Source of the DNA: Schauerella aestuarii
Lineage (GTDB): Bacteria > Pseudomonadota > Gammaproteobacteria > Burkholderiales > Burkholderiaceae_B
Direction: 5' to 3'
DNA: 64,000 bases
Assembly (NCBI RefSeq): GCF_009866805.1
Contig: NZ_SIZW01000040.1
Coordinates: 434,001 to 498,000, forward strand
The position numbers and the translations under genes are program-made. The notes beneath the pieces were generated by a model. It did no database searches and had not been told where the DNA came from. It worked only from the letters and a program-made list of their open reading frames with translations. Every line of letters starts with the position of its first letter. The stretch's first letter is position 1. Positions 8,122 to 17,623 of this stretch are shown in pieces.

Positions 8122-9306
8122 ATGTCTCGCATTTCTCGTCGTACTTTCACGTCGGCCGCTATCGCGGTGCTCGGGTTGGGTTGGGCGCCGTTCGCGTCGA
8201 GCGCCGAGCCCATCAAGATCGGTCTGGTGACGGCGCTGTCGGGCCAATCGGCGCTGTCTGGCGAAGCCATCACGCGCGGCGTGCAGATCGCGATCGACGA
8301 GATCAATGCGTCGGGTGGCGTGCTCGATGGCCGTCAATTTGTGCTGGTACGCCGCGACGACGAGTCCAATCCCGCCAAAGGCGTGGTGGCCGCGCGTGAG
8401 TTGATGTTCAAGGAGAAGGTCGCTGCCATCGTGGGTGGCCTGGATACGCCGGTGTCGATGGCGATCGTGCCGCTCGTCAATCAAGGCAAGGTGCCGTTCA
8501 TTTCGCCCTGGGCGGCAGGTACGCCGATCACCAAAAACAACGCGAACCCCAATTACGTATTCCGCGTGTCGGCCGTGGACGAAATCGTCGACCGCGGCAT
8601 GGTCGACTACGCGCAGAACACCTTCAAGACATCGAAGTTCGGCTTGATCATGGTGAACAACCCCTGGGGCGAATCCAACGAGCGCGGCATTGTGGCTGCG
8701 CTTACCGCGAAAAATATGAAGGCGGTGGGTATCGAGAAGTTCGAAGGCAGCGACGTGGATGTGACGCCGCAATTGAGCCGCTTGCGCGCAGCGGGCGCCG
8801 ATACGTTGTTCATGGTGGGCAACGTAGGCCCGTCGGCACAGGTCGTGAAGTCGCTCGACCGGATGGGCTGGAAGGTGCCGGTGGTGTCGCACTGGGGGCC
8901 GGCCGGCGGCCGTTTCACCGAGCTGGCAGGTCCCAGCGCGCGAGACGTGCACTTCGTGCAAACGTATAGCTTCTTCGGCAAGCAATCGGCCACCGGCGAA
9001 AAGGTGATCGCAGCACTGAAAGCGAAGTACCCGGATGTCAAAGGCCCCGAAGATATCAGCCCGGCCGTGGGTGTGGCCAATGCCTACGATGCGATGAAGC
9101 TGACGGCGCTGGCCATTCAGCAGGCCGGCTCGACCGATGGCGATGCCATCCGCGAAGGGTTCTACAAGATCGGCAAGTACGACGGCCTGATCAAAACGTA
9201 CGAGAATCCGTTCACGCCTGACATGCACGACGCCCTGACCGAGAAAGACTACGTGTGGGCGCAGTTCATCGACAACCGCATCCTGCCCGTGGGCATGGCC
9301 AAGTAA
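8122..9306 (+). CDS. Branched-chain amino acid-type ABC transporter substrate-binding protein
   Basis: Periplasmic type I binding protein of the LivJ/LivK (Peripla_BP_6) family, 394 residues. The N-terminus carries a twin-arginine-like signal (SRRTFT then a hydrophobic run ending FASSA), and the mature protein starts about EPIKIGLVTALSGQS. The start ATG at 8122 is preferred; an upstream frame from 8050 adds a poor leader. The linked amidase and deacetylase suggest the ligand is an amide or ureide rather than leucine. It is the first gene of the rightward transporter operon, 33 bases before the permease. Confidence 0.9.
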   Translation: MSRISRRTFTSAAIAVLGLGWAPFASSAEPIKIGLVTALSGQSALSGEAITRGVQIAIDEINASGGVLDGRQFVLVRRDDESNPAKGVVAARELMFKEKVAAIVGGLDTPVSMAIVPLVNQGKVPFISPWAAGTPITKNNANPNYVFRVSAVDEIVDRGMVDYAQNTFKTSKFGLIMVNNPWGESNERGIVAALTAKNMKAVGIEKFEGSDVDVTPQLSRLRAAGADTLFMVGNVGPSAQVVKSLDRMGWKVPVVSHWGPAGGRFTELAGPSARDVHFVQTYSFFGKQSATGEKVIAALKAKYPDVKGPEDISPAVGVANAYDAMKLTALAIQQAGSTDGDAIREGFYKIGKYDGLIKTYENPFTPDMHDALTEKDYVWAQFIDNRILPVGMAK

Positions 9307-9339
9307 GCCGGCGTTTGCCAATGCATTCAGGGGATACAC

Positions 9340-10218
9340 ATGCAGTTGCTATCGGCATTGATCAGCGGGCTGGGCCTGGGCAGTATGTACGGGTTGATGG
9401 CGCTGGGTTTCTATATGACGTATGCCGTGTCGGGCACCGTCAATTTTGCTCAGGGCAGTTCGATGATGCTGGGCGCCGTGTTGTGCTTTACGTTTGCACA
9501 AACCTACGGCTTGCCGATGGCGCTTGCCATCGTGTTGGCGCTGCTGTTGTGTGCCGTGTATGGCTTGCTGGTGGAGCGGCTCGCCGTGCGGCCGTTCGCC
9601 AGCCGCGGTTCCAACGCCTGGTTGATGTCCACGGTCGCCCTGGGCATCGTGCTCGATAACGTGGTCATGCACACGTTCGGTCGCGAGCCGCGCAGCTTGC
9701 CGTCGCCGCTGGTGTCGGCGCCGATCGATCTGGCGGGTGTGGGATTGGGGGTGTATCCCTTGCAACTCTTGATTCCGGTGATCGGCTTGTTGCTGGCCGC
9801 CGCCTTGCATACCGTGGCGCGGCGCACCCGTTGGGGCGTTGCATTGCTTGCCGTGGTGCAAAACCGCGATGCCGCCCGTTTGATGGGCATCCCGATCTCG
9901 CGCGCGATCGCGGTGGCGTTTGCGTTGTCGACCTTGTTTGCCGGCGTGGCGGGCATCCTGATCGCGCCGCTCTTCAATGTCAACGCGGATATGGGCACCT
10001 TGTTTGGCCTGAAGGCTTTTGCCGTGGCGATTCTTGGCGGCATCACAAGCGCCTGGGGCGTCATGATCGCGGGTCTGCTGTTCGGCCTGGCTGAGGGGTT
10101 GATCACGGTGACATTGGGCTCGAGCTATACGCAGATGATTACGTTCGCCTTGGTGATTGCGGTGCTGGCATTGCGCCCCAATGGCTTGTTCGGCCGCGCG
10201 GAGGTCAAGAAAGTATGA
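9340..10218 (+). CDS. Branched-chain amino acid-type ABC permease (LivH family)
   Basis: Inner-membrane permease of 292 residues with about eight hydrophobic segments. It starts with the LivH pattern LISGLGLGSMYGLMALGFYMTYAVSGTV and NFAQG, and ends GLFGRAEVKKV. Residues MGIPISRAIAVAFALST form the cytoplasmic loop expected to contact the ATPases. The last four bases overlap the start of the next gene (ATGA), so it is coupled to the fused permease/ATPase partner. Confidence 0.9.
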   Translation: MQLLSALISGLGLGSMYGLMALGFYMTYAVSGTVNFAQGSSMMLGAVLCFTFAQTYGLPMALAIVLALLLCAVYGLLVERLAVRPFASRGSNAWLMSTVALGIVLDNVVMHTFGREPRSLPSPLVSAPIDLAGVGLGVYPLQLLIPVIGLLLAAALHTVARRTRWGVALLAVVQNRDAARLMGIPISRAIAVAFALSTLFAGVAGILIAPLFNVNADMGTLFGLKAFAVAILGGITSAWGVMIAGLLFGLAEGLITVTLGSSYTQMITFALVIAVLALRPNGLFGRAEVKKV

Positions 10219-12722
10219 ACCGCGGCGCTTATCTTCTGGGTGCGGCCGTGGTCGCACTGGCAGTGATGTTGACGTTGACCGTCAATAGCTATTACGTGTT
10301 CGTGCTCGCCAACGTGGCGTTGATTGCCATCGTCGGTATCGGGCTGAATGTGCTGCTGGGTCTCACAGGCCAGGTCTCGTTCGGCCATATGGGTTTCTAT
10401 GCCATCGGCGCCTACACGGTGGCGATCCTGACCACCAAGGCCGGTTGGGGTTTCTGGCCGGCTTGGGCGGCGGGCGCGGCGATCTCTTGTGCCGCCGGTG
10501 CGTTGCTGGCCTTGCCCGCGCTGCGGGTGAAAGGTCCCTATCTGGCCATGGTCACGATCGCCTTCAGTTTTATCGTGCAACACGCGGCGATCGAAATGCG
10601 GGATCTGACGGGCGGGCAGAACGGCATCATGGGGATCGGCGGGCCGTCGTTCGCCGGCGGCCTGAGTACCGAACAAGGTGTGGCGTTGGTCGCCATCGCC
10701 ACGGCGGCGATCTTGTTGATCGCTTATGCGCGGCTTTCGCGCGGCACGTGGGGCGCGGCGATGCGCGCCGTCAAAGATAGCGAGGTCGCATCCGAGTCCA
10801 TCGGCCTGCGGCCGCTCGTGATCAAGACGATCGCATTTGCGTTATCGGCCATGACGGCAGGGTTGGCTGGCGGCCTCTTCGCGCCGTTGTCCACATTCGT
10901 CACGCCCGAAACCTTCAGCTTCATGCAGTCGATTCTGTTCGTATTGGTGGTGATCGTGGGTGGTGCCGGCTCGATCGCCGGCCCCATCATCGGTGCGGTG
11001 ATTGTGGGCGTGCTGCCCGAATTGCTGGCGAGCCTGGAAGCCTTCCGTCTGCTGTTTTTCGGTGCACTGCTCTTGCTGGTGCTTTGGGTGGCGCCCGACG
11101 GCGTGATGGGGTTGGTGCAGTCCGTGGCTGCACGCGTCAAGCGTCGCCCCGTGCCTGCTGTTGCGACGCCGGTAGCGCCTGCGGCGGCACTGGATGCGGC
11201 CGACCCAGGCTTGGCGCAGCGCACGCGAGCCACACTGGCCGCGCACGATCTGGGGATGCGTTTCGGGGGCGTGCAGGCGGTATCGGGGCTGAGCTTCGAT
11301 GTGCCTGCGGCTGCAGTCACGAGTTTGATCGGCCCCAATGGCGCGGGCAAGACGACCGCGCTCAATATGTTGAGCGGATTCTATCGGCCCACCACCGGTG
11401 GGTTCTCGCTGGGCGGTGCGCCGCTGGCCACGTTGCCGGCGTATCGCATCGCCCGGCGCGGCGTGGCGCGCACGTATCAAACCTCGCAGCTGTTCGGTTC
11501 GCTGACGGTGGCGGAGAACGTGGCATTGGCCATCACGCGTGGGCAGTTGGGATCGCTGCTGGGCGCCAAACGATTCGGCTCCGATGCCGCACGCAGGCAT
11601 GCGCAAGCCTTGCTTGCCTTCTGCGGCTATCGCGGCGCCTTGAGTACGCGCGCTGCCGATCTCCCACACGTTGATCGTCGTCTGGTTGAAATCGCGCGTG
11701 CCTTGGCCACCGACCCCGATGTGCTGCTGCTCGACGAGCCCGCTGCCGGGTTGTCGCGCGAGGACAAGGACCATCTTGCCGGGCTGCTGCGCCGGATCGC
11801 CGAGGCCGGCATCAGTGTGGTGGTGGTCGAACACGACATGGCCTTGGTGATGGCGATTTCGGATCAGGTGGTGGTGCTCGATGCGGGCAAGCGCCTGGCG
11901 CTCGGAACGCCGCAAGTCGTGCAGAACGATCCGGCGGTAAAGCAGGCCTACTTGGGCGAATCGTTGCTCGATGGGCGAGATGCGGCGCCCCGACCACCAA
12001 TGGCGGCCAGCCGGGAGTTGCTGGGCGTGGGCGATCTGGTGGCCGGATATGGTGCCGAGCCCGTGCTGCACGGCATCAGCTTGCAGGTGCGTGAAGGCGA
12101 AATGGTGGCGTTGCTGGGGGCAAATGGCGCCGGAAAATCCACGCTGATGCGGGCGCTTGCGGGTCTGCATCGCACGACGGGCGGGGGCATGCATTTCGAC
12201 GGTCACGCGCTGGACGGCAAAAGTGCCGAAGCGATCGTAGGTTTGGGCGTGGTGCTGGTGCCCGAAGGCCGCCAGGTCTTTCCTGAGCTCTCGGTGCTGG
12301 ACAATATTCGCTTGGGCGGCTTCCTGCATCCCGATGGGCTCGACGCACGTGTCGAATCGATGCTGCAGCGGTTTCCGCGTTTGCGCGAGCGGCTGCATCA
12401 GCGGGCAGGCCTGCTTTCAGGCGGCGAGCAGCAGATGCTTGCCGTTGCGCGGGGCCTGATGGCGCGTCCGCGCATCTTGCTGCTGGATGAGCCATCGCTC
12501 GGGCTGGCACCTAAAGTGATCGCCGAATTGTTTGCCGCGTTGGATGCCCTGCGGCAGGAGCGGATGACGATACTGCTGGTCGATCAGATGGCCGGCCTGG
12601 CGCTCGCGCTGGCCGATCGGGCGTATGTGATCGAAGGCGGGCGCGTGGTGGCGCAAGGTACGGCGGCGGAGATCAGTGCCAACGACGATCTGGCCAACGC
12701 GTATCTCGGCGGCCATGCCTGA
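10215..12722 (+). CDS. Fused LivM permease - LivG ATPase - LivF ATPase
   Basis: One 835-residue reading frame carries three Liv subunits. Residues 1-305 are a LivM-like permease (GLNVLLGLTGQVSFGHMGFY). An Ala/Pro linker covers about 306-342. Residues 343-575 are a LivG-like ATPase (Walker A GPNGAGKTT 373-381, Walker B VLLLDEP 503-509, H-loop VVEHD). Residues 595-835 are a LivF-like ATPase (Walker A GANGAGKST 635-643, LSGGEQ 734-739, Walker B ILLLDEP 754-760). With the preceding LivH it would form a complete membrane complex from two polypeptides. The LivG half is odd: at 483-490 it reads LPHVDRRL where LivG proteins usually have L-x-YG-x-QRR, losing the signature glycine. No frameshift is needed; the frame is open throughout. 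Confidence 0.9.
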   Translation: MNRGAYLLGAAVVALAVMLTLTVNSYYVFVLANVALIAIVGIGLNVLLGLTGQVSFGHMGFYAIGAYTVAILTTKAGWGFWPAWAAGAAISCAAGALLALPALRVKGPYLAMVTIAFSFIVQHAAIEMRDLTGGQNGIMGIGGPSFAGGLSTEQGVALVAIATAAILLIAYARLSRGTWGAAMRAVKDSEVASESIGLRPLVIKTIAFALSAMTAGLAGGLFAPLSTFVTPETFSFMQSILFVLVVIVGGAGSIAGPIIGAVIVGVLPELLASLEAFRLLFFGALLLLVLWVAPDGVMGLVQSVAARVKRRPVPAVATPVAPAAALDAADPGLAQRTRATLAAHDLGMRFGGVQAVSGLSFDVPAAAVTSLIGPNGAGKTTALNMLSGFYRPTTGGFSLGGAPLATLPAYRIARRGVARTYQTSQLFGSLTVAENVALAITRGQLGSLLGAKRFGSDAARRHAQALLAFCGYRGALSTRAADLPHVDRRLVEIARALATDPDVLLLDEPAAGLSREDKDHLAGLLRRIAEAGISVVVVEHDMALVMAISDQVVVLDAGKRLALGTPQVVQNDPAVKQAYLGESLLDGRDAAPRPPMAASRELLGVGDLVAGYGAEPVLHGISLQVREGEMVALLGANGAGKSTLMRALAGLHRTTGGGMHFDGHALDGKSAEAIVGLGVVLVPEGRQVFPELSVLDNIRLGGFLHPDGLDARVESMLQRFPRLRERLHQRAGLLSGGEQQMLAVARGLMARPRILLLDEPSLGLAPKVIAELFAALDALRQERMTILLVDQMAGLALALADRAYVIEGGRVVAQGTAAEISANDDLANAYLGGHA

Positions 12723-12736
12723 TCGGCACAAGGCGT

Positions 12737-12751
12737 GAGCCGATGCGGCTC
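12737..12751 (+). other. Short hairpin after the Liv operon
   Basis: A 6-bp stem GAGCCG/CGGCTC with a 3-base loop follows the fused transporter stop codon and faces the convergent MATE gene. There is no T-run, so it is at most a weak or Rho-assisted end signal. Confidence 0.3.
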
Positions 12752-12799
12752 GGCGGATGACGCCCGGCCCATTCAGCACGCAGCCCGTTTTGCCGCCGT

Positions 12800-14182
12800 T
12801 CAGCTTTGGGGCGGTTTGATCCACGGTACGCTGTTGATCACCGCAAACACCACGAGTGCTGCCGCCAGCACCCAGCCGAGCGCAGTAATGTCGCCGGCCG
12901 TGGCTCGCATCACCGCCGCGCCGCCTACGGCGATCACGGCGACGCGGGCCAGTCCGCCTACGATCGACCAACCCATCCGGCGGGCGCCTTGCGAGGCGAA
13001 GTAAAACGCTAGGCCGGCGCCGAAAAAGCCGTACGCGGGTGCCGTACTGCGCAGATATTCCGCACCCGCGGCAATCGCTTCGGCATCGTTGGTGAACAGG
13101 CCAAGCCAAGCCGCGGGAAATATCGCCGCTGCGAGCCCGACGATCTCGGTCACGCCAGCCGCAACGGCGGCGCCCGTCCAGGCAATGCGCCGCGCGCGTT
13201 CGGCCTGGCCGGCGCCGATATTCATGCCGATCATCGCCACCATCCCGGCGCCGAATCCGAACACGATCGGCACCTGCAGGTATTCGAGCCGAATCCCCAA
13301 ACCGAATCCCGCCAGCCCAGCCGCACCATGTGTGGCCACGAGCGCTGTGGCCAGGATGACGGAAAGGTTGGAGGTGACGTTGTTGACGATGGCCGGTACG
13401 CCCACGCCCAGAATGTCGGCGAACAAGGCGCGTTGCAGAGGATGCTTGAACGACAGCCGCACACCGCCGTGACCTCGCGCAAGCTTGACGAGAAGGATCG
13501 CGCAGCCGATGACGTAATAGAGCACCAGCGCCAGTCCCGCCCCGGCGATGCCGAGCGGGGGCAGGGGGCCTGCGCCGAAAATCAGGATCGGCGATGAAAC
13601 CAGGAGGATCAGCACGCCACCCGTGAGCACTGCCGCCGGCGCTAGCATATTGCCGCTGCCGCGCAAGATGCTGGCAAGCGCATTGAGCAGCCACAGAAAG
13701 CAGGCACCCGCGAAGACGGCATTCGAATAGACCACGGCGTTGTCGAGCGCAGCACCTGACCCGCCCATCGCGCCGTATATCGTATAGCCGGCTGTGAGCA
13801 GCAATACCGTGAAAGCCAGTCCGAGTACCAAGGCAATGATGACGGCGTGATAGGCCAGCGCTTCCGCGCGCGCCTGATTGCCGCTGCCGATCGCGCGGGC
13901 GATGGCCGATGAAATGCCGCCACCGATGCCGCCGGCCGACATCATCTGCATCAGCATGATGAGCGGAAAAACCAGCGCGGCGCCGGCCAGCGCCTCAACG
14001 CCGAGCAACCCCACGTAGTAGCTTTCGAGAAAGTTGGCGGCAGCCTGGGCCAGCATCACCACGATATTGGGCGCGGCCAAGGCAAGCAGCGTGGCGAGCA
14101 CCGGCCCGCGCAGCATGCGTTCGGTTCGCGCCGACGAACGGTTGGACGGCGATGCGGCAATGGTAGCGGCGGGCGATGCCAT
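12800..14182 (-). CDS. MATE-family multidrug efflux transporter
   Basis: Inner-membrane multidrug and toxin extrusion protein of 460 residues (family about 450), with twelve hydrophobic segments in two related halves. The first half shows LATLLALAAPNIVVMLAQ and FLESYYVGLLG, and ILRGSGNM marks the TM5-6 region. The start ATG at 14182 (MASPAATIAA) gives family length; the open frame upstream runs into the MFS gene. It lies 22 bases after an MFS transporter on the same strand, so the two may be one transcription unit. Substrate and coupling ion cannot be told. Confidence 0.88.
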   Translation of the reverse strand: MASPAATIAASPSNRSSARTERMLRGPVLATLLALAAPNIVVMLAQAAANFLESYYVGLLGVEALAGAALVFPLIMLMQMMSAGGIGGGISSAIARAIGSGNQARAEALAYHAVIIALVLGLAFTVLLLTAGYTIYGAMGGSGAALDNAVVYSNAVFAGACFLWLLNALASILRGSGNMLAPAAVLTGGVLILLVSSPILIFGAGPLPPLGIAGAGLALVLYYVIGCAILLVKLARGHGGVRLSFKHPLQRALFADILGVGVPAIVNNVTSNLSVILATALVATHGAAGLAGFGLGIRLEYLQVPIVFGFGAGMVAMIGMNIGAGQAERARRIAWTGAAVAAGVTEIVGLAAAIFPAAWLGLFTNDAEAIAAGAEYLRSTAPAYGFFGAGLAFYFASQGARRMGWSIVGGLARVAVIAVGGAAVMRATAGDITALGWVLAAALVVFAVINSVPWIKPPQS

Positions 14183-14204
14183 GAGCGTCTCGATGCGTGG
14201 CCGG

Positions 14205-15554
14205 TCAGGCTCGCTGAACAGTAAGGTCGGCCGGTTTGGCGGCTGGGCGTCGAATGATGAAGACGGCGGCTGCGGCGATGAGGCAGGCGGTGCCGGCAGC
14301 ATAGAGCGCCGGCGAGTAGGTGAGCAAGAGTGTGCGTACCGTGCCGGCGCCGTAGGCGGCTGTGGCGGCACCCAGTTGGTGGCCCGCGAAGATCCACCCG
14401 AAGATCAATGGCGCACGATCGCGGCCGAACGCCTGGCCCGCGAGCTTGACGGTAGGGGGCACGGTGGCAATCCAGTCCAGACCGTAAAACATCGCGAACA
14501 GCGACAGGCCGTAAAGCGAGAATTCAGAGTGGGGCAGCCAGAACAGCGACAGGCCGCGCAGCCCGTAATACCAGAACAGCAGCTTGCGGTTGTCGTAGCG
14601 ATCGGACAACCAGCCCGACAGGATCGTGCCGACGAAGTCGAACGCGCCCATCATCGCCAATACGGATGCGGCCGGTATGGCCGACAGACCGAAGTCGCTG
14701 CACAGCGAAATGAAGTGTGTCTGGATCAGGCCGTTGGTGCTCAAGCCGCAAATGAAGAAGGTGCCGAACAATACCCAGAACGTGCTGGATTTACGCACGC
14801 TGTAGAGCTGGGTGAAGGGCGTGAGCAACGCGCGGCCCAGCGGCACAGGCGCGCTGGGAGGTGGAACGGCCGCCGCCCCAGGATCGGCATTTTCAGGTTC
14901 GACACTCGGCCTCTCGGCAGGCTTGGCGCCATAGGGCAGCAAACCGATATCCGCCGGATGGCTGCGCACGAAAAGCGCGGCCAGGAGCGCCACGGCCAGA
15001 CAAAACGCAAACACAGGCGCGATGGCCATGCGCCAGCCATAGTGCTCAACGAGCCAGGCACCGATCGGCAGGAAGATCAACTGGCCGGTGGCCGAGCTTG
15101 CCGTCAACATGCCGATCACCAGTCCGCGCCGCGCGTCGAACCAGCGATTGGCCACCACGGCAGCCAGCACCAAGGCCGTGAGCCCGGAACCGATGCCAAG
15201 CATCACTCCCCAGAGCATGAACAGTTGCCACAGGGCAGTCATGCCGGTGGCCAGAATCAACCCGCTTGCCACCAGCGTGAGCGCCACGCACATCACGTTG
15301 CGCAAGCCATAGCGCGCCATGAAGATGGCCGAAAACGGGGCCATCAGACCGAACAATAAAAAGCGGACGGCCAGCGCTGACGAAATCTGCTCGGTGTTCC
15401 AGCCGTAGCTCTCGCCCAGCGGGCGCAGCAATACGCCGGGCAAACCCAACGCGGCGGAGGAAGAGAGCATCGCCAGAAACGCCACGGCCGCGACGACCCA
15501 ACCGTAATGGACGCCGCGGTGGGCTAACCATCTGGAAAACGTTGACGCAAGCAT
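14205..15554 (-). CDS. MFS transporter (monocarboxylate/oxalate-formate type)
   Basis: Twelve-helix major facilitator of 449 residues. It starts HYGWVVAAVAFLAMLSSSA, has the GLPGVLLRPLGESYGW periplasmic loop common in the OFA/MCT group, and the loop RYGLRNV between TM2 and TM3. A central Pro/Ala-rich cytoplasmic loop (about residues 215-250) separates the halves, and a second motif GWLSDRYDNRK follows TM8. It probably imports or exchanges small carboxylates; this is a family-level guess. It precedes the MATE gene and is divergent from the lipid kinase. Confidence 0.85.
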   Translation of the reverse strand: MLASTFSRWLAHRGVHYGWVVAAVAFLAMLSSSAALGLPGVLLRPLGESYGWNTEQISSALAVRFLLFGLMAPFSAIFMARYGLRNVMCVALTLVASGLILATGMTALWQLFMLWGVMLGIGSGLTALVLAAVVANRWFDARRGLVIGMLTASSATGQLIFLPIGAWLVEHYGWRMAIAPVFAFCLAVALLAALFVRSHPADIGLLPYGAKPAERPSVEPENADPGAAAVPPPSAPVPLGRALLTPFTQLYSVRKSSTFWVLFGTFFICGLSTNGLIQTHFISLCSDFGLSAIPAASVLAMMGAFDFVGTILSGWLSDRYDNRKLLFWYYGLRGLSLFWLPHSEFSLYGLSLFAMFYGLDWIATVPPTVKLAGQAFGRDRAPLIFGWIFAGHQLGAATAAYGAGTVRTLLLTYSPALYAAGTACLIAAAAVFIIRRPAAKPADLTVQRA

Positions 15555-15828
15555 GGGGGACGTCCGAAGCGGCGGTGAGGGAAGTCAATTTACATGATGG
15601 TCGTAATTTAAACAATGGCTGTGTGGTGATGGTGGATTGTCGGGGAGGGCGGCCGGCAGTGCCGGCAGAGCCCCAGTGGCGATCCCGGCCTGCGGAAGTG
15701 CAACAATTGCAGCCGGCAGATGCAACGGCGGGGTACGTCTGCGTCAGCGAGTTACATTTCTTGCGGGCGGCGCCGTCGCCGGGCTATCTTGCACACTCCC
15801 CTCACTCACGCGCCTTGGGTTCCTCCTT

Positions 15829-16782
15829 ATGCCGCCCACTACGTTCGCCAAAGACGCGCCCTTCTTCATCGTGCAGAACACGGCTTCGGGTCGCTCCGAC
15901 ACCCAAGAGGTGCAGGACGCGATCCGATCGGTTCTGGATGGTGCCGGCCGTCGCTTTACGCTTTTCCCGGTCGACGATCCGTCCCAGTTGGAGGCGACGG
16001 CTAAGCGTGCGCTTGAGTTGGCGCGGTCTGAAGGTGGGGCGGTCATCGCTGCAGGCGGCGATGGCACCCTGAACGCGGTGGCGCAAGTGGTGCACGGTCA
16101 GGATGTGCCGTTCGGTATCCTCCCCCAGGGCACGTTCAATTATTTCGGCCGCACCTACGGGATCTCGCAGGAAACGCTCGAGTCGACGCGATGCCTGCTG
16201 AACGCGCACATCCAGCCCGCGCAAGTGGGCCTGGTCAACGATCGCGTTTTCCTGGTCAATGCCAGCCTGGGTCTTTATCCCAAATTGCTCGAAGACCGCG
16301 AGGCATACAAAAAGCGTTACGGGCGCAGCCGCCTGGTGGCATTCTGGTCGGGGATCGTCACGCTTTTCAAGGCGCACAAGCAACTCACCCTGAGAATCGA
16401 AACCGACGGCGAAACCCGCACGATCCGCACGCCGTCGATCGTGGTGGGCAATAACCCGCTACAGCTTGAGCATGTGGGTATCGAAGAACGCGGCGCGCTC
16501 GAGCAGGGCCAGTTGGTGGCGATGGGCTCCAAGCCGGTCGGCACGCTCGCGCTGTACGGCATGCTGCTGCTTGGGTTGATGCGCCGCCTGGGTGACGCCG
16601 ATAAAGTGTTCAGCTTCGGGTTCGAGCGTCTTACGGTAAGACCCACAGGCAAGCCGCGAAGGATCAAAATTGCCATGGACGGCGAAATCACCCACCTGGA
16701 GACACCGATCACGTTCCGCGTCTCCGATCATCCGTTGCCCTTGCTCGTACCCGCCGAAGGCGAAGGCGTCGAACGCGCATGA
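15829..16782 (+). CDS. Diacylglycerol/lipid kinase family protein (YegS-like)
   Basis: Lipid kinase of 317 residues with a DAGK catalytic domain. FIVQNTASG opens the nucleotide fold, and the signature GGDGTLNAV is at residues 76-84. PQGTFNYFGRT follows at the next expected loop. The start ATG at 15829 has CCTCCTT rather than a good ribosome site upstream, but the 64 residues of open frame before it do not resemble the family. It overlaps the metallophosphoesterase by ATGA, and a PAP2 phosphatase follows, so the three may form a phospholipid or phosphate-ester turnover unit. Confidence 0.87.
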   Translation: MPPTTFAKDAPFFIVQNTASGRSDTQEVQDAIRSVLDGAGRRFTLFPVDDPSQLEATAKRALELARSEGGAVIAAGGDGTLNAVAQVVHGQDVPFGILPQGTFNYFGRTYGISQETLESTRCLLNAHIQPAQVGLVNDRVFLVNASLGLYPKLLEDREAYKKRYGRSRLVAFWSGIVTLFKAHKQLTLRIETDGETRTIRTPSIVVGNNPLQLEHVGIEERGALEQGQLVAMGSKPVGTLALYGMLLLGLMRRLGDADKVFSFGFERLTVRPTGKPRRIKIAMDGEITHLETPITFRVSDHPLPLLVPAEGEGVERA

Positions 16783-17591
16783 CAGTGTTTGTGCATATTT
16801 CCGACCCGCATTTCGGCACCGAGCAGCCGCCTGTCGTCGCCGCCCTGAAAGCGCTGATCGATCGTCTCGAACCGGCGGCCGTGCTGCTGGGCGGTGACGT
16901 TACCCAGCGGGCGCGGACGGCGCAGTTCAACGCGGCACGCGATTTCATCAACGCCCTGGGCCGTCCGGTGCTGTGTGTGCCGGGCAACCACGACATTCCG
17001 CTTTATAACGTTTTTGCACGGATCTTCAATCCCTACGGCGGCTACCGCCGCGCCTTGGGACAGGACCTGGAACCCGTGTTCGAGACCGACGAGCTGCTGG
17101 CCATCGGTGTGAATACCACGCATCCCAAGCGCCACAAGGACGGCGAAGTCAGTGCGCGTCAGATCGCGCGCGTGGCTGAACGCTTGCGCCGAGCGAGCCC
17201 GCGTCAGCTACGTATCGTGATGGCCCATCACCCCGTCCAGGCGCGTGAGGCGTCGGACCGATCCAATCTTCTGCATGGACGCCGGGTGGCGTTGCCGACC
17301 TGGATCGACGCGGGCATGGATCTCATGTTGGGCGGACACATTCATCTGCCTTACGTCGCAGCGTTGGCGAAAGATCCGGAGGGCCGCAATGCCTGGGCCG
17401 TGCAGGCCGGAACGGCGCTATCGCACCGGGTGCGTGGCGACGTGCCGAATTCCGTGAACGTGATCGTGCGCGATACGGCCTTGCATCCAACGCGGTGCCT
17501 GATCGAACGCTGGGATTTCGACACCGCTGCGCAGGCCTTCGACCGGGTCGAAACGTCCGAGCTCATTCTGAGCCGGGATGCGGTGCTTTAA
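16779..17591 (+). CDS. Calcineurin-like metallophosphoesterase
   Basis: Binuclear-metal phosphoesterase of 270 residues. All family motifs are present: D-x-H (Asp9, His11), GGD (Asp40), GNHD (Asn70-His71), MAHHP, and GGHIH. It resembles the CpdA/3',5'-cyclic nucleotide or phospholipase D-like branch, but the substrate is not determined. It is coupled to the lipid kinase by a four-base overlap and followed by a PAP2 phosphatase, suggesting phospholipid or phosphodiester metabolism. Confidence 0.87.
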   Translation: MTVFVHISDPHFGTEQPPVVAALKALIDRLEPAAVLLGGDVTQRARTAQFNAARDFINALGRPVLCVPGNHDIPLYNVFARIFNPYGGYRRALGQDLEPVFETDELLAIGVNTTHPKRHKDGEVSARQIARVAERLRRASPRQLRIVMAHHPVQAREASDRSNLLHGRRVALPTWIDAGMDLMLGGHIHLPYVAALAKDPEGRNAWAVQAGTALSHRVRGDVPNSVNVIVRDTALHPTRCLIERWDFDTAAQAFDRVETSELILSRDAVL

Positions 17592-17623
17592 AGCATGGGT
17601 GTGGGTGAAGAGGTAGGTTGCAG

